Shown here: positions 44,936-52,880 of the stretch, piece by piece
How positions within the stretch are numbered: position 1 is the first letter of the stretch
Layout: the number at the start of each line of letters is the position of its first letter
Assembly (NCBI RefSeq): GCF_003325355.1
Contig: NZ_CP030850.1
Span: 2,976,001 to 3,040,000 of the forward strand
Reading direction: 5' to 3'
Length of the DNA: 64,000 bases
DNA from: Runella rosea
GTDB taxonomy: Bacteria; Bacteroidota; Bacteroidia; Cytophagales; Spirosomataceae
Made by a program: the position numbers and the translations under genes
Notes under the pieces: generated by a model
Seen by the model: only the letters and a program-made list of their open reading frames with translations
What the model was told of the DNA's origin: nothing
The model's database searches: none

Positions 44936-46645
44936 TCAAACATTCACAGTCGGTTCCCCTTTCGGAAGCTGAATCTTCCGGGCAGCATACCACGGAATGA
45001 GGGCGCCAAAAAGAATCACGACCGCAATTCCTGCTGTTACAATTCCTCCCGATGTGGCAAATGCACTCAATCCCAACAACATGGCCGCCACAAAAACCAG
45101 CGCCCCCGCAATGACCCGCATTCCGAAACGATTTTGGCGTTTGATTTCAATGGCTTCCTCTTCTCCTTCCGCCAATTTGGCGGCTTTGCGCGTGGCTTTG
45201 ATAGCTAAGTATTGTTCATATTCTTCAGAAATCAGGCCTTTGGAACGGGCATATAATTCATACGCAAGCAACAACACCAAAGGTAAGCCAATGCCGATAA
45301 TGGTTTCCAAAGCCCGGCTCAATTTGAAATCCAACAGCCAAGGTGACAGCACTTTAAAGAACAGATTGACCGTTAATCCGATAACAGTTATCCAAAAAGT
45401 GGTTTTTCCATTAATTCTTTTGGAGAACAGCGCCCAGAGCGGCGGTGCTAACAACGGCCCACCTGAAATGGCCGAAATACTCAACACCACCTCCACAATT
45501 CCGCCCGCCGCAGGTACGAGTAAGGCAATGACGATCATCCCCAACCCGAAACCCCAAGACGAGAGGCGAGCTATTTTAATCAATTGTTTATCAGAGGCTT
45601 TTGGATTAATAAATCCTTTGTAAATATCATTGGTAAACACCGCAGAAACCACATTCAGCGTGGTATTCGCACTGGCAGAGGTGGAGAAATACATGCCCGT
45701 GAGCATCAGTCCCAACAAACCCGGCGGCAATACGGCTTTGCAAATCAGCAGATACGCATTTTCGGTATCTAAACCGACTAAACTAGGATTGAGCGCGCGG
45801 TAAATCATGGGCGGCAGCATCCAAATCATGGGGCTGACGAGGTACAGAGCGGCAAAAAGAAAGGCCACTTTCCGAGCTGATTTTGGGCTATCGACGCTGG
45901 TATAACGTTGCACAAAGGTCCAGTTGCCCCCAATGTAGGCAATGTGATACAGCACAAAAGCCATTACAAAACCCAAGGTGTATTCTCCATGCAGTAAGTT
46001 AAAAAAATCGTCAGGAACGGATTGCGTAAATAGCTCAAAACCACCAACTTTATCCAATGAAAGTGGTAACAGAATAAACACTGCCGCCGTCAGAATGACG
46101 AACTGAAGAATATCGGTGACCATCACCGCCCACAGCCCACCCACAGCGGTATAGGCAATCATAAAAAGTCCCAATACAATCGTGGATTCGACCAATGGAA
46201 AACCCAATGAAATGCTAACCAGTTTGGCGACAGGATACAATACCGAGCCTTTGATAAAAACCGACACTAAGGTAAAAATACCAATGTAGGTTTTCTGAAC
46301 GCGTTCGCCGAGACGTTCTCGAATAAATTCTGCCGCCGTCAGGTTGCCCGTAGCCCGCCAACGCGGCGCCAAAAATAGGCCCGTCACAATGGCTCCGAGA
46401 CACATTGTCCACTGAATGGTGACCGCTACCCAACCGTGTTTGTACGCAATAGAGCCCCAGGCCACGAAGGTACCGGCCGAGAAAAAAGACATAAAAAGCG
46501 ACAATCCGCCAATGAACCAGGGCACCGCCTCGCCTCCCGCAAAGAAGGATTTGAGGTTGCGGCCCGTTCGGGCAAACAGCATCCCGATGGCCAGCACAAA
46601 GGCCGAGAAGATGAAGATGACGGCGGTATCAATGGTTGAGTTCAA
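44936..46645 (-). CDS. Sodium:solute symporter family protein
   Basis: Inner-membrane transporter of 569 residues with about 14 predicted helices, using a sodium gradient for uptake, probably of a sugar or sugar acid released by the nearby enzymes. SSS features: early RNLKSFFAGGEAVPWFIGGLSLFMSFFSAGTFV, the central AYTAVGGLWAVMVTDILQFVI (the family motif), GGNWTFVQRYTSVDSPKSARK and GMYFSTSASANTTLNVVSAVFTND with a sodium-site serine/threonine cluster. A charged loop (YLAIKATRKAAKLAEGEEEA) precedes the last helices. The start is a TTG at 46645; I see no in-frame ATG near it. Confidence 0.9.
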   Translation of the reverse strand: MNSTIDTAVIFIFSAFVLAIGMLFARTGRNLKSFFAGGEAVPWFIGGLSLFMSFFSAGTFVAWGSIAYKHGWVAVTIQWTMCLGAIVTGLFLAPRWRATGNLTAAEFIRERLGERVQKTYIGIFTLVSVFIKGSVLYPVAKLVSISLGFPLVESTIVLGLFMIAYTAVGGLWAVMVTDILQFVILTAAVFILLPLSLDKVGGFELFTQSVPDDFFNLLHGEYTLGFVMAFVLYHIAYIGGNWTFVQRYTSVDSPKSARKVAFLFAALYLVSPMIWMLPPMIYRALNPSLVGLDTENAYLLICKAVLPPGLLGLMLTGMYFSTSASANTTLNVVSAVFTNDIYKGFINPKASDKQLIKIARLSSWGFGLGMIVIALLVPAAGGIVEVVLSISAISGGPLLAPPLWALFSKRINGKTTFWITVIGLTVNLFFKVLSPWLLDFKLSRALETIIGIGLPLVLLLAYELYARSKGLISEEYEQYLAIKATRKAAKLAEGEEEAIEIKRQNRFGMRVIAGALVFVAAMLLGLSAFATSGGIVTAGIAVVILFGALIPWYAARKIQLPKGEPTVNV

Positions 46646-46680
46646 AATTTGTTAGTTTTGTGGCTTAAAAAATTAGTATT

Positions 46681-47121
46681 GTGAATTATCCGAGTTATGT
46701 ATTTTATTCAAATCAAAATTCTACAGAATTCTTCTTTGAAAGTATTGGTTCAAAAGGGGTTATAAATAAAGTCATTGCTTTTCAAGAAACATCTTTCGCC
46801 GGTATTTATAATCTTGCTTTAGGCGATATCAATCCTTTAACTAATGAAGTTGATGACACCGTGGTAACAGACAATGGTGATACAGAAAAGATTTTAGCTA
46901 CAACTTTTCAAATTGTGAACCATTATTTTTCTTTATTTCCTCATCATCAAATTTATTTTTCAGGTAATTCACCGGCTCGAAATCGGCTTTATAGAATTGC
47001 AATCAACCATAGTTTTTATGCGCTTGATTCTATTTTTGAATTGTTTGGTGTTATGAATAATGAATTAGAGCCTTTTGTTTCAACCCGTCCATATCAAGCT
47101 TTCTTGATTAGAAAAAAATAA
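46681..47121 (+). CDS. DUF6934-like protein
   Basis: 146 residues, GTG start at 46681. The pattern (SNQNSTEFFFESIGSKGVINKVIAFQ, then YNLALGDIN, DNGDTEKILATT, GNSPARNRLYRIAINH, and a final PYQAFLIRKK) matches, from memory, the DUF6934 family of Bacteroidetes, whose function is unknown. No signal peptide or membrane helix. TAGTTTTG at 46653-46660 is a good -7 element just upstream. The gene is clearly more AT-rich than its neighbours and is on the opposite strand to the whole sugar region, suggesting a later arrival. A small ORF follows 31 bases on. Confidence 0.75.
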   Translation: MNYPSYVFYSNQNSTEFFFESIGSKGVINKVIAFQETSFAGIYNLALGDINPLTNEVDDTVVTDNGDTEKILATTFQIVNHYFSLFPHHQIYFSGNSPARNRLYRIAINHSFYALDSIFELFGVMNNELEPFVSTRPYQAFLIRKK

Positions 47122-47152
47122 TTCTTTAACTTTATTTTCAAATTCTCTCTTT

Positions 47153-47299
47153 ATGAAAGTCAAGACCACTCAAAAAATTGAAAAAAGAACGTTGCCCGCT
47201 CTCAAATCAAAAGATGGAAAACTTCCATTTTCTGATAAGCTGGCAAAGGCTAACGAAATCTTGGCTAAAACGGACTTATCTATCTTGAAGCGAAAATAA
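47153..47299 (+). CDS. Small basic protein downstream of DUF6934, 48 residues
   Basis: ATG-started ORF of 48 codons, 31 bases after the DUF6934 gene and in the same AT-rich patch. It is lysine-rich and has a predicted helix (PFSDKLAKANEILAKTD) ending SILKRK. The pairing of a mid-sized soluble protein with a tiny partner recalls toxin-antitoxin or adaptor pairs, but I know of no proof. It is followed at 47336 by the end of a convergent gene with no clear terminator. Confidence 0.6.
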   Translation: MKVKTTQKIEKRTLPALKSKDGKLPFSDKLAKANEILAKTDLSILKRK

Positions 47300-47335
47300 A
47301 TCTGTTCGCTCCTTCCTCTTTTTAATCATCCTATT

Positions 47336-49843
47336 TCATTTCTCAATCGTCATTACTTCAAAACCAATGGCCGGAAGTTGCTTCTTCATTGACTTCCCTT
47401 TCACAGTCACCTGAAAATCAGTAGCCTGCGCACGATTGTTCAGCAATACAACAAAGAGTTTATCCTTCTTTTCCGATTCCGCCAAAATGTAATCAATCGT
47501 GGGGTTATCCACTATTACTAAGTTCTCACCCACGATAAGATTGGCCTTTTCTCCGTTGATCATCCCGGCGGCAAAACCGTAGCTTTGGTGCGGTCCCACT
47601 TTGGGCGTCACAAATCCGCGCGGAAACTTCACCTGCCCATTAGAACGCAATTCGGCTTCGGCCATCAGGTAGTCGGTAAGCCAACCGATCTGCCACCACG
47701 CATGGTGCGGATACGGCCCGGCTCCGCGATTCATGGCGTTCCAATAGTAAGAAGCTACGCTCGTTTTGGCATCCACAAAGGCATCACGTCCCCACGCCAC
47801 CGAACGCGCCATATCGGCAAAAATGGGTTCTTTCGTCAACTGATGCATCCGAATAAACAGCCCCGCATGACTCGCCAATTGAATGGGGCCATGGGTATTT
47901 GAAGAACCAAAAATTCCTCCGTGTTCAAAACTTAACCCTGCTTGCGAAATCTCCCAATCTTCGCGTTGTGTACCGTTGACTGTTTTGAGGCTTCGGTTTG
48001 GAATGGGATGCGTATAAATGGAAGCGGTATAAACCTTGGCGGCCGTAATGGCAGCGTTTTTGTACTTTGAATCGTTGGTCAAATCATACAAATCCAGCAA
48101 CGCCTGCGCCGACTGCGCCGTGGCAAAATCGGGTGCGTAACGGGCGTCACCGCAGACACCCAGAAAACCGCCCGTTTCCACGGCATTTTTCACAAACCAA
48201 TCGGCTCCTTTTCGGGCGGCAGCCAAGTATTTCGGGTCTTTGAGAATACGATAAGCGACCAGCAAACCGTAAAACGTTGGACGCACGTCCTGAATATCTT
48301 TGAAGGCTTCCTGCTCGGTTTTTCGGTCGTAGGCTACGGCCCAGCTTCCGTTGGCTTTTTGGTTTTTCTGCAACCATTCCGCTCCTGCCTGCAAACGCTC
48401 TTTGAGGGGCTGATTGTTGGGATCAAAGAGCAAAATATTGCCAATGTCCAGCATCGTGTAATAAGTTACCGCAATGGGTTCCACGACCTCACCCCACTCT
48501 TCGGTAAAGCGTTTTGATTTGGCCAAATAATATTGTCCCGCCAGTGCGCCTTTGAAGAAACCCTCGTCGGAAATTTGCTGCGTAAACTTGAAATTCAGCG
48601 CGTAAGGCAATACATTTTTTATCAACAAACTGTCGTTGGTAGCCTTAGCCAGCATCCACATCGCGCCGTAGTCGGAGTTTTTCATGGCGTCTTTGTTGGA
48701 ACCCACCACGCCGCCCAGATACGACTGCGCCCCTATTTTCAATCCTTTGTACTCTTCAATATTCCAAAGCGATGTTTTGGGGTCGGTCAGGTAATGGTGC
48801 ATTTTTTGGATACGGTCGGTCAGCGATTGCTTGCTTTGACGCAGGCTGAGGGCTTCTTTGAGTTGATAAATATTGTACGCGGCGTGGTTGATGGCCTTGA
48901 ACCAATCGCCGTCAATTAAGCTGTAACGAAATGAGTAAGTGACTGTCTCACCCGCTTTCAGCTCGGATTTAGGCTCCCCCAATACGGGATAATACAACGT
49001 GGGCGAAAGTTGTGATTTTCGGTTTTTGTGCGATAAACCGATGTTCCAATTTTGGTGCGTGTTTTGGCCTTTTTCCCACGGGTCGCGGCAGAGCGCGGGG
49101 TCAGGAATAACTGAAATCGTTATACCATTTTTAGTAGAAACCAACGGACTCAACGTGCTCGCTGAACGCTCCCGATACACCGCAGGCAGGGCAGGAACGC
49201 CATGTCCGTAGGCGTAAGCCAACGCAAAATTCGGTTGTATAAAATTCCCCTGAAAATAGCCCGGCACCGACGCCCAAGCCATATCTGTTTCATTGACAGA
49301 GGCAATGGTCGGCGTAGCCAACGAAAAGTAGCCTGCGGCTTTAGAAGTCAGGGTTTGTTTAACAATAATATCGGTTGGGAATTTCGGATCAAAACTCCAT
49401 TCGGTCGTTAGGTTGGCAGCTTCCGTTTCGTGCTCGAAGGTTAAGTTATTACCTGACGTTTGTTTTGCTTTTTTCGCAAAAAAATGAAAGGCTTTTCCAG
49501 CAGTATTCAACGAAACGGGACTGATGCTTTCAGCCCACCATTTGGTTTGATAGTGGTATTTAGGGCCAGGAAATTCTTCGCCCGTAATGCTTTTAACGAT
49601 CTGTTCGGGTTTGTCCGAGGGCTTCTCGGCGGCATAAAGCAAAGTATTTTCACCCGACGGCGTTTTTAGGTTCGTCCACGTTTGACCCTTTTTGACCGAC
49701 AGGGTCTTGAGTTGCCAACCTTGGGTGCTGTTTTCCCACCGCATTTTCACGGAAGAACTTTCCAACACCAAAGGCTTAGATGATTGACTGAAGGTATCAA
49801 TCCAAAAACCAAAAAAGAAAATGTATACAAACTTAAATTTCAT
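47336..49843 (-). CDS. Secreted six-hairpin glycosidase-like protein
   Basis: 835 residues with a signal peptide (MKFKFVYIFFFGFWIDTFSQ). The first about 330 residues are beta-rich (repeated strands, such as NLTTEWSFDPKFPTDIIVKQTLTS). Residues about 340-740 have paired helices recurring in an (alpha/alpha)6 toroid: RLQAGAEWLQKNQKANGSWAVAYD, YLAAARKGADWFVKNAVETGGFLG, QSAQALLDLYDLTNDSKYKNAAI, and PYPHHAWWQIGWLTDYLMAEAELRS. A small beta domain closes the protein. I cannot place it in a numbered family. The ATG at 49843 is chosen because it starts the signal peptide. It probably acts on an oligosaccharide outside the cytoplasm, by context. Confidence 0.75.
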   Translation of the reverse strand: MKFKFVYIFFFGFWIDTFSQSSKPLVLESSSVKMRWENSTQGWQLKTLSVKKGQTWTNLKTPSGENTLLYAAEKPSDKPEQIVKSITGEEFPGPKYHYQTKWWAESISPVSLNTAGKAFHFFAKKAKQTSGNNLTFEHETEAANLTTEWSFDPKFPTDIIVKQTLTSKAAGYFSLATPTIASVNETDMAWASVPGYFQGNFIQPNFALAYAYGHGVPALPAVYRERSASTLSPLVSTKNGITISVIPDPALCRDPWEKGQNTHQNWNIGLSHKNRKSQLSPTLYYPVLGEPKSELKAGETVTYSFRYSLIDGDWFKAINHAAYNIYQLKEALSLRQSKQSLTDRIQKMHHYLTDPKTSLWNIEEYKGLKIGAQSYLGGVVGSNKDAMKNSDYGAMWMLAKATNDSLLIKNVLPYALNFKFTQQISDEGFFKGALAGQYYLAKSKRFTEEWGEVVEPIAVTYYTMLDIGNILLFDPNNQPLKERLQAGAEWLQKNQKANGSWAVAYDRKTEQEAFKDIQDVRPTFYGLLVAYRILKDPKYLAAARKGADWFVKNAVETGGFLGVCGDARYAPDFATAQSAQALLDLYDLTNDSKYKNAAITAAKVYTASIYTHPIPNRSLKTVNGTQREDWEISQAGLSFEHGGIFGSSNTHGPIQLASHAGLFIRMHQLTKEPIFADMARSVAWGRDAFVDAKTSVASYYWNAMNRGAGPYPHHAWWQIGWLTDYLMAEAELRSNGQVKFPRGFVTPKVGPHQSYGFAAGMINGEKANLIVGENLVIVDNPTIDYILAESEKKDKLFVVLLNNRAQATDFQVTVKGKSMKKQLPAIGFEVMTIEK

Positions 49844-49894
49844 CTCTACAAATGTTTTGGCCTCCGCGCGGCGGACCGTTCCGGGGCTCATATA

Positions 49895-51802
49895 TTATCT
49901 TACAATTACTTCAGCTTTTTTAGTAAACCCCATCGTTCCATACGATACTTGCAGCGAACGGGAGGCCGCAGGAATAGTATAAGATGCCCGAAAAATTCCC
50001 GTATTTTCTCCAGTTTCAATCACTTCAATAGCACTGACTGATTTACTGTTAATTGACAATAAAACCTGTCCTTTCTCGGCCAGATTCCAGTCCATATTCA
50101 GGGCTGCTTTCAGTTCGAGGATAACAGTTTCTCCCGCTTTGGCTTGCTTGAGTTCTTTTCCATCCCGATTCAAAATTTTCACGTATTGACTGCCGAGTGT
50201 GGAAAAAGTCAGCGTGGCCTGCCAACCTCGGTTAGACACGCACCAACCTTCCGTGGCGTAGGCATCTTTTCCGATCAAATCCTGACTTTCATTTCCGCCA
50301 GTTGTTGCCGTTTTTGTTTTCTGAAAATCTTTGTCCAACGGCGAACCGTCGAGTGTGCCGCGCACTTTGCCCAACATTCCGTAACCGTTGGGATGCGCGG
50401 CAGGCCAACCGTGTTCAACACCTTCCCAATAGCCGCCGATGTCGAGGCGCTCTTTGCTTTTGTTACTCAAATGCGCTCCTACGGGATTGACTCCAAACAC
50501 AAAATCAACCTGCGCCCACCCCAAATCGCGCAATCGAGTGTCGTTTAATAGATGCGCCACGGCAAACATCGAACCACCCAACGCAGGCGCCCCGCCTAGT
50601 TCTTTGGTTTTGGGATGCGCCCATTCCGTTTCGCTGTGGACGCGGTATTTCCAAAAATTATTGGTCTTTTGGTGCATGTGCGTGGCCCAGGCACTCAATT
50701 TTTCTTTGGTTCCTTTGGGTGCGTGTTCGGGCGCAATCAACAAAAAATACGCCAATGCCTGCGGGGTAATGTGCTCGGCGTTCCGAATCCACCACATATG
50801 CCGGGGATTATTAAAATCCCAATTTTGTATAATATCAGTGGCGCTTTCCTGGGCCCATTTCAGGTATTGTTGGGGTTTACCGCTGGGTTCGTTCTTTTCG
50901 CACAAATACATGAACAAATTGCTGAACACCGACTGACCGTAAGCATTGCCCATTTCGTTAAATTCCTGAAAACCAGCATCTACCCATTTGTTGCTGTATG
51001 TCCAGTAGCGCACTACTTTATGACGGTCGTAGGCCATCCATTTTTCATTGCACACCTGACGGTATTTCAGGTATTTTTCGCGGGGTAAATAAGGTTTTAG
51101 GAAATCATGATAGGCCGCACATACCACCGAAAGTTGGTCTAATAAATTCCAATAATCGTACTGCATCCGTGGTTGTCCTTCGTAGCCCAATGAGCCGTGG
51201 CGAGTGCCCACGGGGCCTTGATAGGCAACGTGCGCGTAGGCAAATTCGGCATGCCAGAGAATAAGTTCTATCAAATCAGGCACATTTTTATCGCCAAAAT
51301 CGGTTTTCCAGCGGTCATACAGGGCAGGATTGGAGGCGTATTGCAGACATTCAAAAATGGTTTCCAAACCATACGCACCGCCATCCCGCGAAGGGCCGCC
51401 GCCGTAGACTTTGGGTAAATTGGCATTGATGGGGTCTTCGGAGCCTCGTACATCAATAAAGAATTGATAACCCAGCTTTGACGCTATCTTTTCCAGTAAA
51501 TGGTCGGCGATCCAAAACGGAACGGAAGTCCCGACACCCTCCACTTCTACCCGAAACTCATCTTTGGAAACGGGATTGAAGCGCGTAAACCAACCTTCCT
51601 GATTCAGTATTTCACCTTCAAATACGGCTTGATTAGTTGCAGTATTGATAATCTTAAATTTTGCCCCGTCTTTTGCCCCCACGCACACAAAGCGTTTGGA
51701 TTCGCCCAGATTATAGCCGGCCTGATTGACCAACACCGACACTTTTTCCTGTTGAGCGAATGACGTTATACAGCAAGTGAGTAAAATAAAAAATACGCGC
51801 AT
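49895..51802 (-). CDS. Secreted GH9-like protein (Ig-like N-terminus plus six-hairpin domain)
   Basis: 635 residues with a signal peptide (MRVFFILLTCCITSFAQ). The N-terminal domain (VSVLVNQAGYNLGESKRFVCVG) is the CelD_N-type Ig-like domain that precedes GH9 catalytic domains. The helical domain ends with WAQVDFVFGVNPVGAHLSN, which resembles the late GH9 motif LLGxNP. The GH9 catalytic DAGD motif is not evident: the nearest match, KWVDAGFQEF, lacks the second aspartate. A further beta domain (about 545-635) closes it. It is either a divergent hydrolase or a binding protein. The start at the ATG 51802 begins the signal peptide. Confidence 0.75.
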   Translation of the reverse strand: MRVFFILLTCCITSFAQQEKVSVLVNQAGYNLGESKRFVCVGAKDGAKFKIINTATNQAVFEGEILNQEGWFTRFNPVSKDEFRVEVEGVGTSVPFWIADHLLEKIASKLGYQFFIDVRGSEDPINANLPKVYGGGPSRDGGAYGLETIFECLQYASNPALYDRWKTDFGDKNVPDLIELILWHAEFAYAHVAYQGPVGTRHGSLGYEGQPRMQYDYWNLLDQLSVVCAAYHDFLKPYLPREKYLKYRQVCNEKWMAYDRHKVVRYWTYSNKWVDAGFQEFNEMGNAYGQSVFSNLFMYLCEKNEPSGKPQQYLKWAQESATDIIQNWDFNNPRHMWWIRNAEHITPQALAYFLLIAPEHAPKGTKEKLSAWATHMHQKTNNFWKYRVHSETEWAHPKTKELGGAPALGGSMFAVAHLLNDTRLRDLGWAQVDFVFGVNPVGAHLSNKSKERLDIGGYWEGVEHGWPAAHPNGYGMLGKVRGTLDGSPLDKDFQKTKTATTGGNESQDLIGKDAYATEGWCVSNRGWQATLTFSTLGSQYVKILNRDGKELKQAKAGETVILELKAALNMDWNLAEKGQVLLSINSKSVSAIEVIETGENTGIFRASYTIPAASRSLQVSYGTMGFTKKAEVIVR

Positions 51803-51843
51803 TGAGCTATTGTTTAGTGCGACCGGACCCACCGGCTGATTTC

Positions 51844-52833
51844 TTACAAATTCTTTATACCAGCCGTTGAGAATGTTTTCAACTGGCCGGCATCATCCGT
51901 ATAAAGGATATACACGTCCATATCTCTTCGGGTAACCATAAACTGTTTGACCGCTTCCAATCCCATGACAAAAAAAGCGGTATCGTAACCATCCGCGGTA
52001 ATGGCATCTTCTGCCAAAACAGTGACGCTGAGGATGGAACTCTGCTCCATTTCGCCCGTTTTTGGGTTGATAATGTGACTAAATACCTGACCGTTGACCT
52101 CGTACCGATTTCGGTAATTGCCTGCCGTGGTCATGGCTCGATTGTGCAGCTTGATTGTTGTTTGCAACCTGGCTGGATGCAGTGGGTTTTCGATGCCTAT
52201 GGTCCACGCTTGCCCGTCATTTTTCTGTCCTTTTGTCCGAACTTCTCCGCCAATTTCCACCATGTAGTTTTTGATTCCCTGCTTCTCCAAAACGCCCGCT
52301 ACTACATCTACACTGTAGCCCTGCGCAATGGAATTGAGGTCTAACCGAATGTTTGCCTTTTGTTTAACAACCGATATCGAATCAAAGGTTATATGCTGAA
52401 AACCAACGTACTGCAACAATGAATCCACATTCACAAACGTCCCTTTCGGCCGTTTTGCTGGCCCAAATCCATAGGCTTCCACCAACGGCAACACGGTTGG
52501 GTCAAACGCCCCTTTTGTATCTCGAAATACCTCTGCCGACTTTTTCAGCACAGTATAAAAGTGCGGCGACATGAACCGATGACTCATCGACCGATTAAAC
52601 TGTGAAATCTCGGAGTCGGGTCGATAGATTGACAGAGATTGGTCAATCTCTGCCAGCAAAGAATCAATTTGTTGTTGAAACGAACGCTTTTGCTCGTCAC
52701 GATATTTAATACGATACGTTGTTCCCTGCGCCTCTCCTGTCAGGCTCACCATTGACTCTCCCAAAGATACACTCCCCTGCCCCTGCCCAAAAGCAGGAAT
52801 GAAGGCAAGTAGAAGGAGGAACATCAGTTTCAT
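51844..52833 (-). CDS. apbE: FAD:protein FMN transferase
   Basis: 329 residues with a signal peptide (MKLMFLLLLAFIPAFGQG). It attaches FMN to a threonine of exported target proteins using FAD and magnesium. ApbE motifs are complete: MVSLTGEAQGTTYRIKY, DQSLSIYRPDSEISQFNR, GAFDPTVLPLVEAYGFGP, LDLNSIAQGYSVD, YMVEIGGEVRTKG, RAMTTAGNYRNRY, HIINPKTGE and AITADGYDTAFFVMG, with the metal-binding aspartate and threonine near the end. The ATG at 52833 is preferred over a TTG two codons upstream. It sits next to an exported FAD oxidoreductase and a protein with a possible flavinylation motif. Confidence 0.95.
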   Translation of the reverse strand: MKLMFLLLLAFIPAFGQGQGSVSLGESMVSLTGEAQGTTYRIKYRDEQKRSFQQQIDSLLAEIDQSLSIYRPDSEISQFNRSMSHRFMSPHFYTVLKKSAEVFRDTKGAFDPTVLPLVEAYGFGPAKRPKGTFVNVDSLLQYVGFQHITFDSISVVKQKANIRLDLNSIAQGYSVDVVAGVLEKQGIKNYMVEIGGEVRTKGQKNDGQAWTIGIENPLHPARLQTTIKLHNRAMTTAGNYRNRYEVNGQVFSHIINPKTGEMEQSSILSVTVLAEDAITADGYDTAFFVMGLEAVKQFMVTRRDMDVYILYTDDAGQLKTFSTAGIKNL

Positions 52834-52880
52834 GGGCAATGGTTAAAATTTAACGTTGAGCAAAGCAGTTTCTCTGCGTT

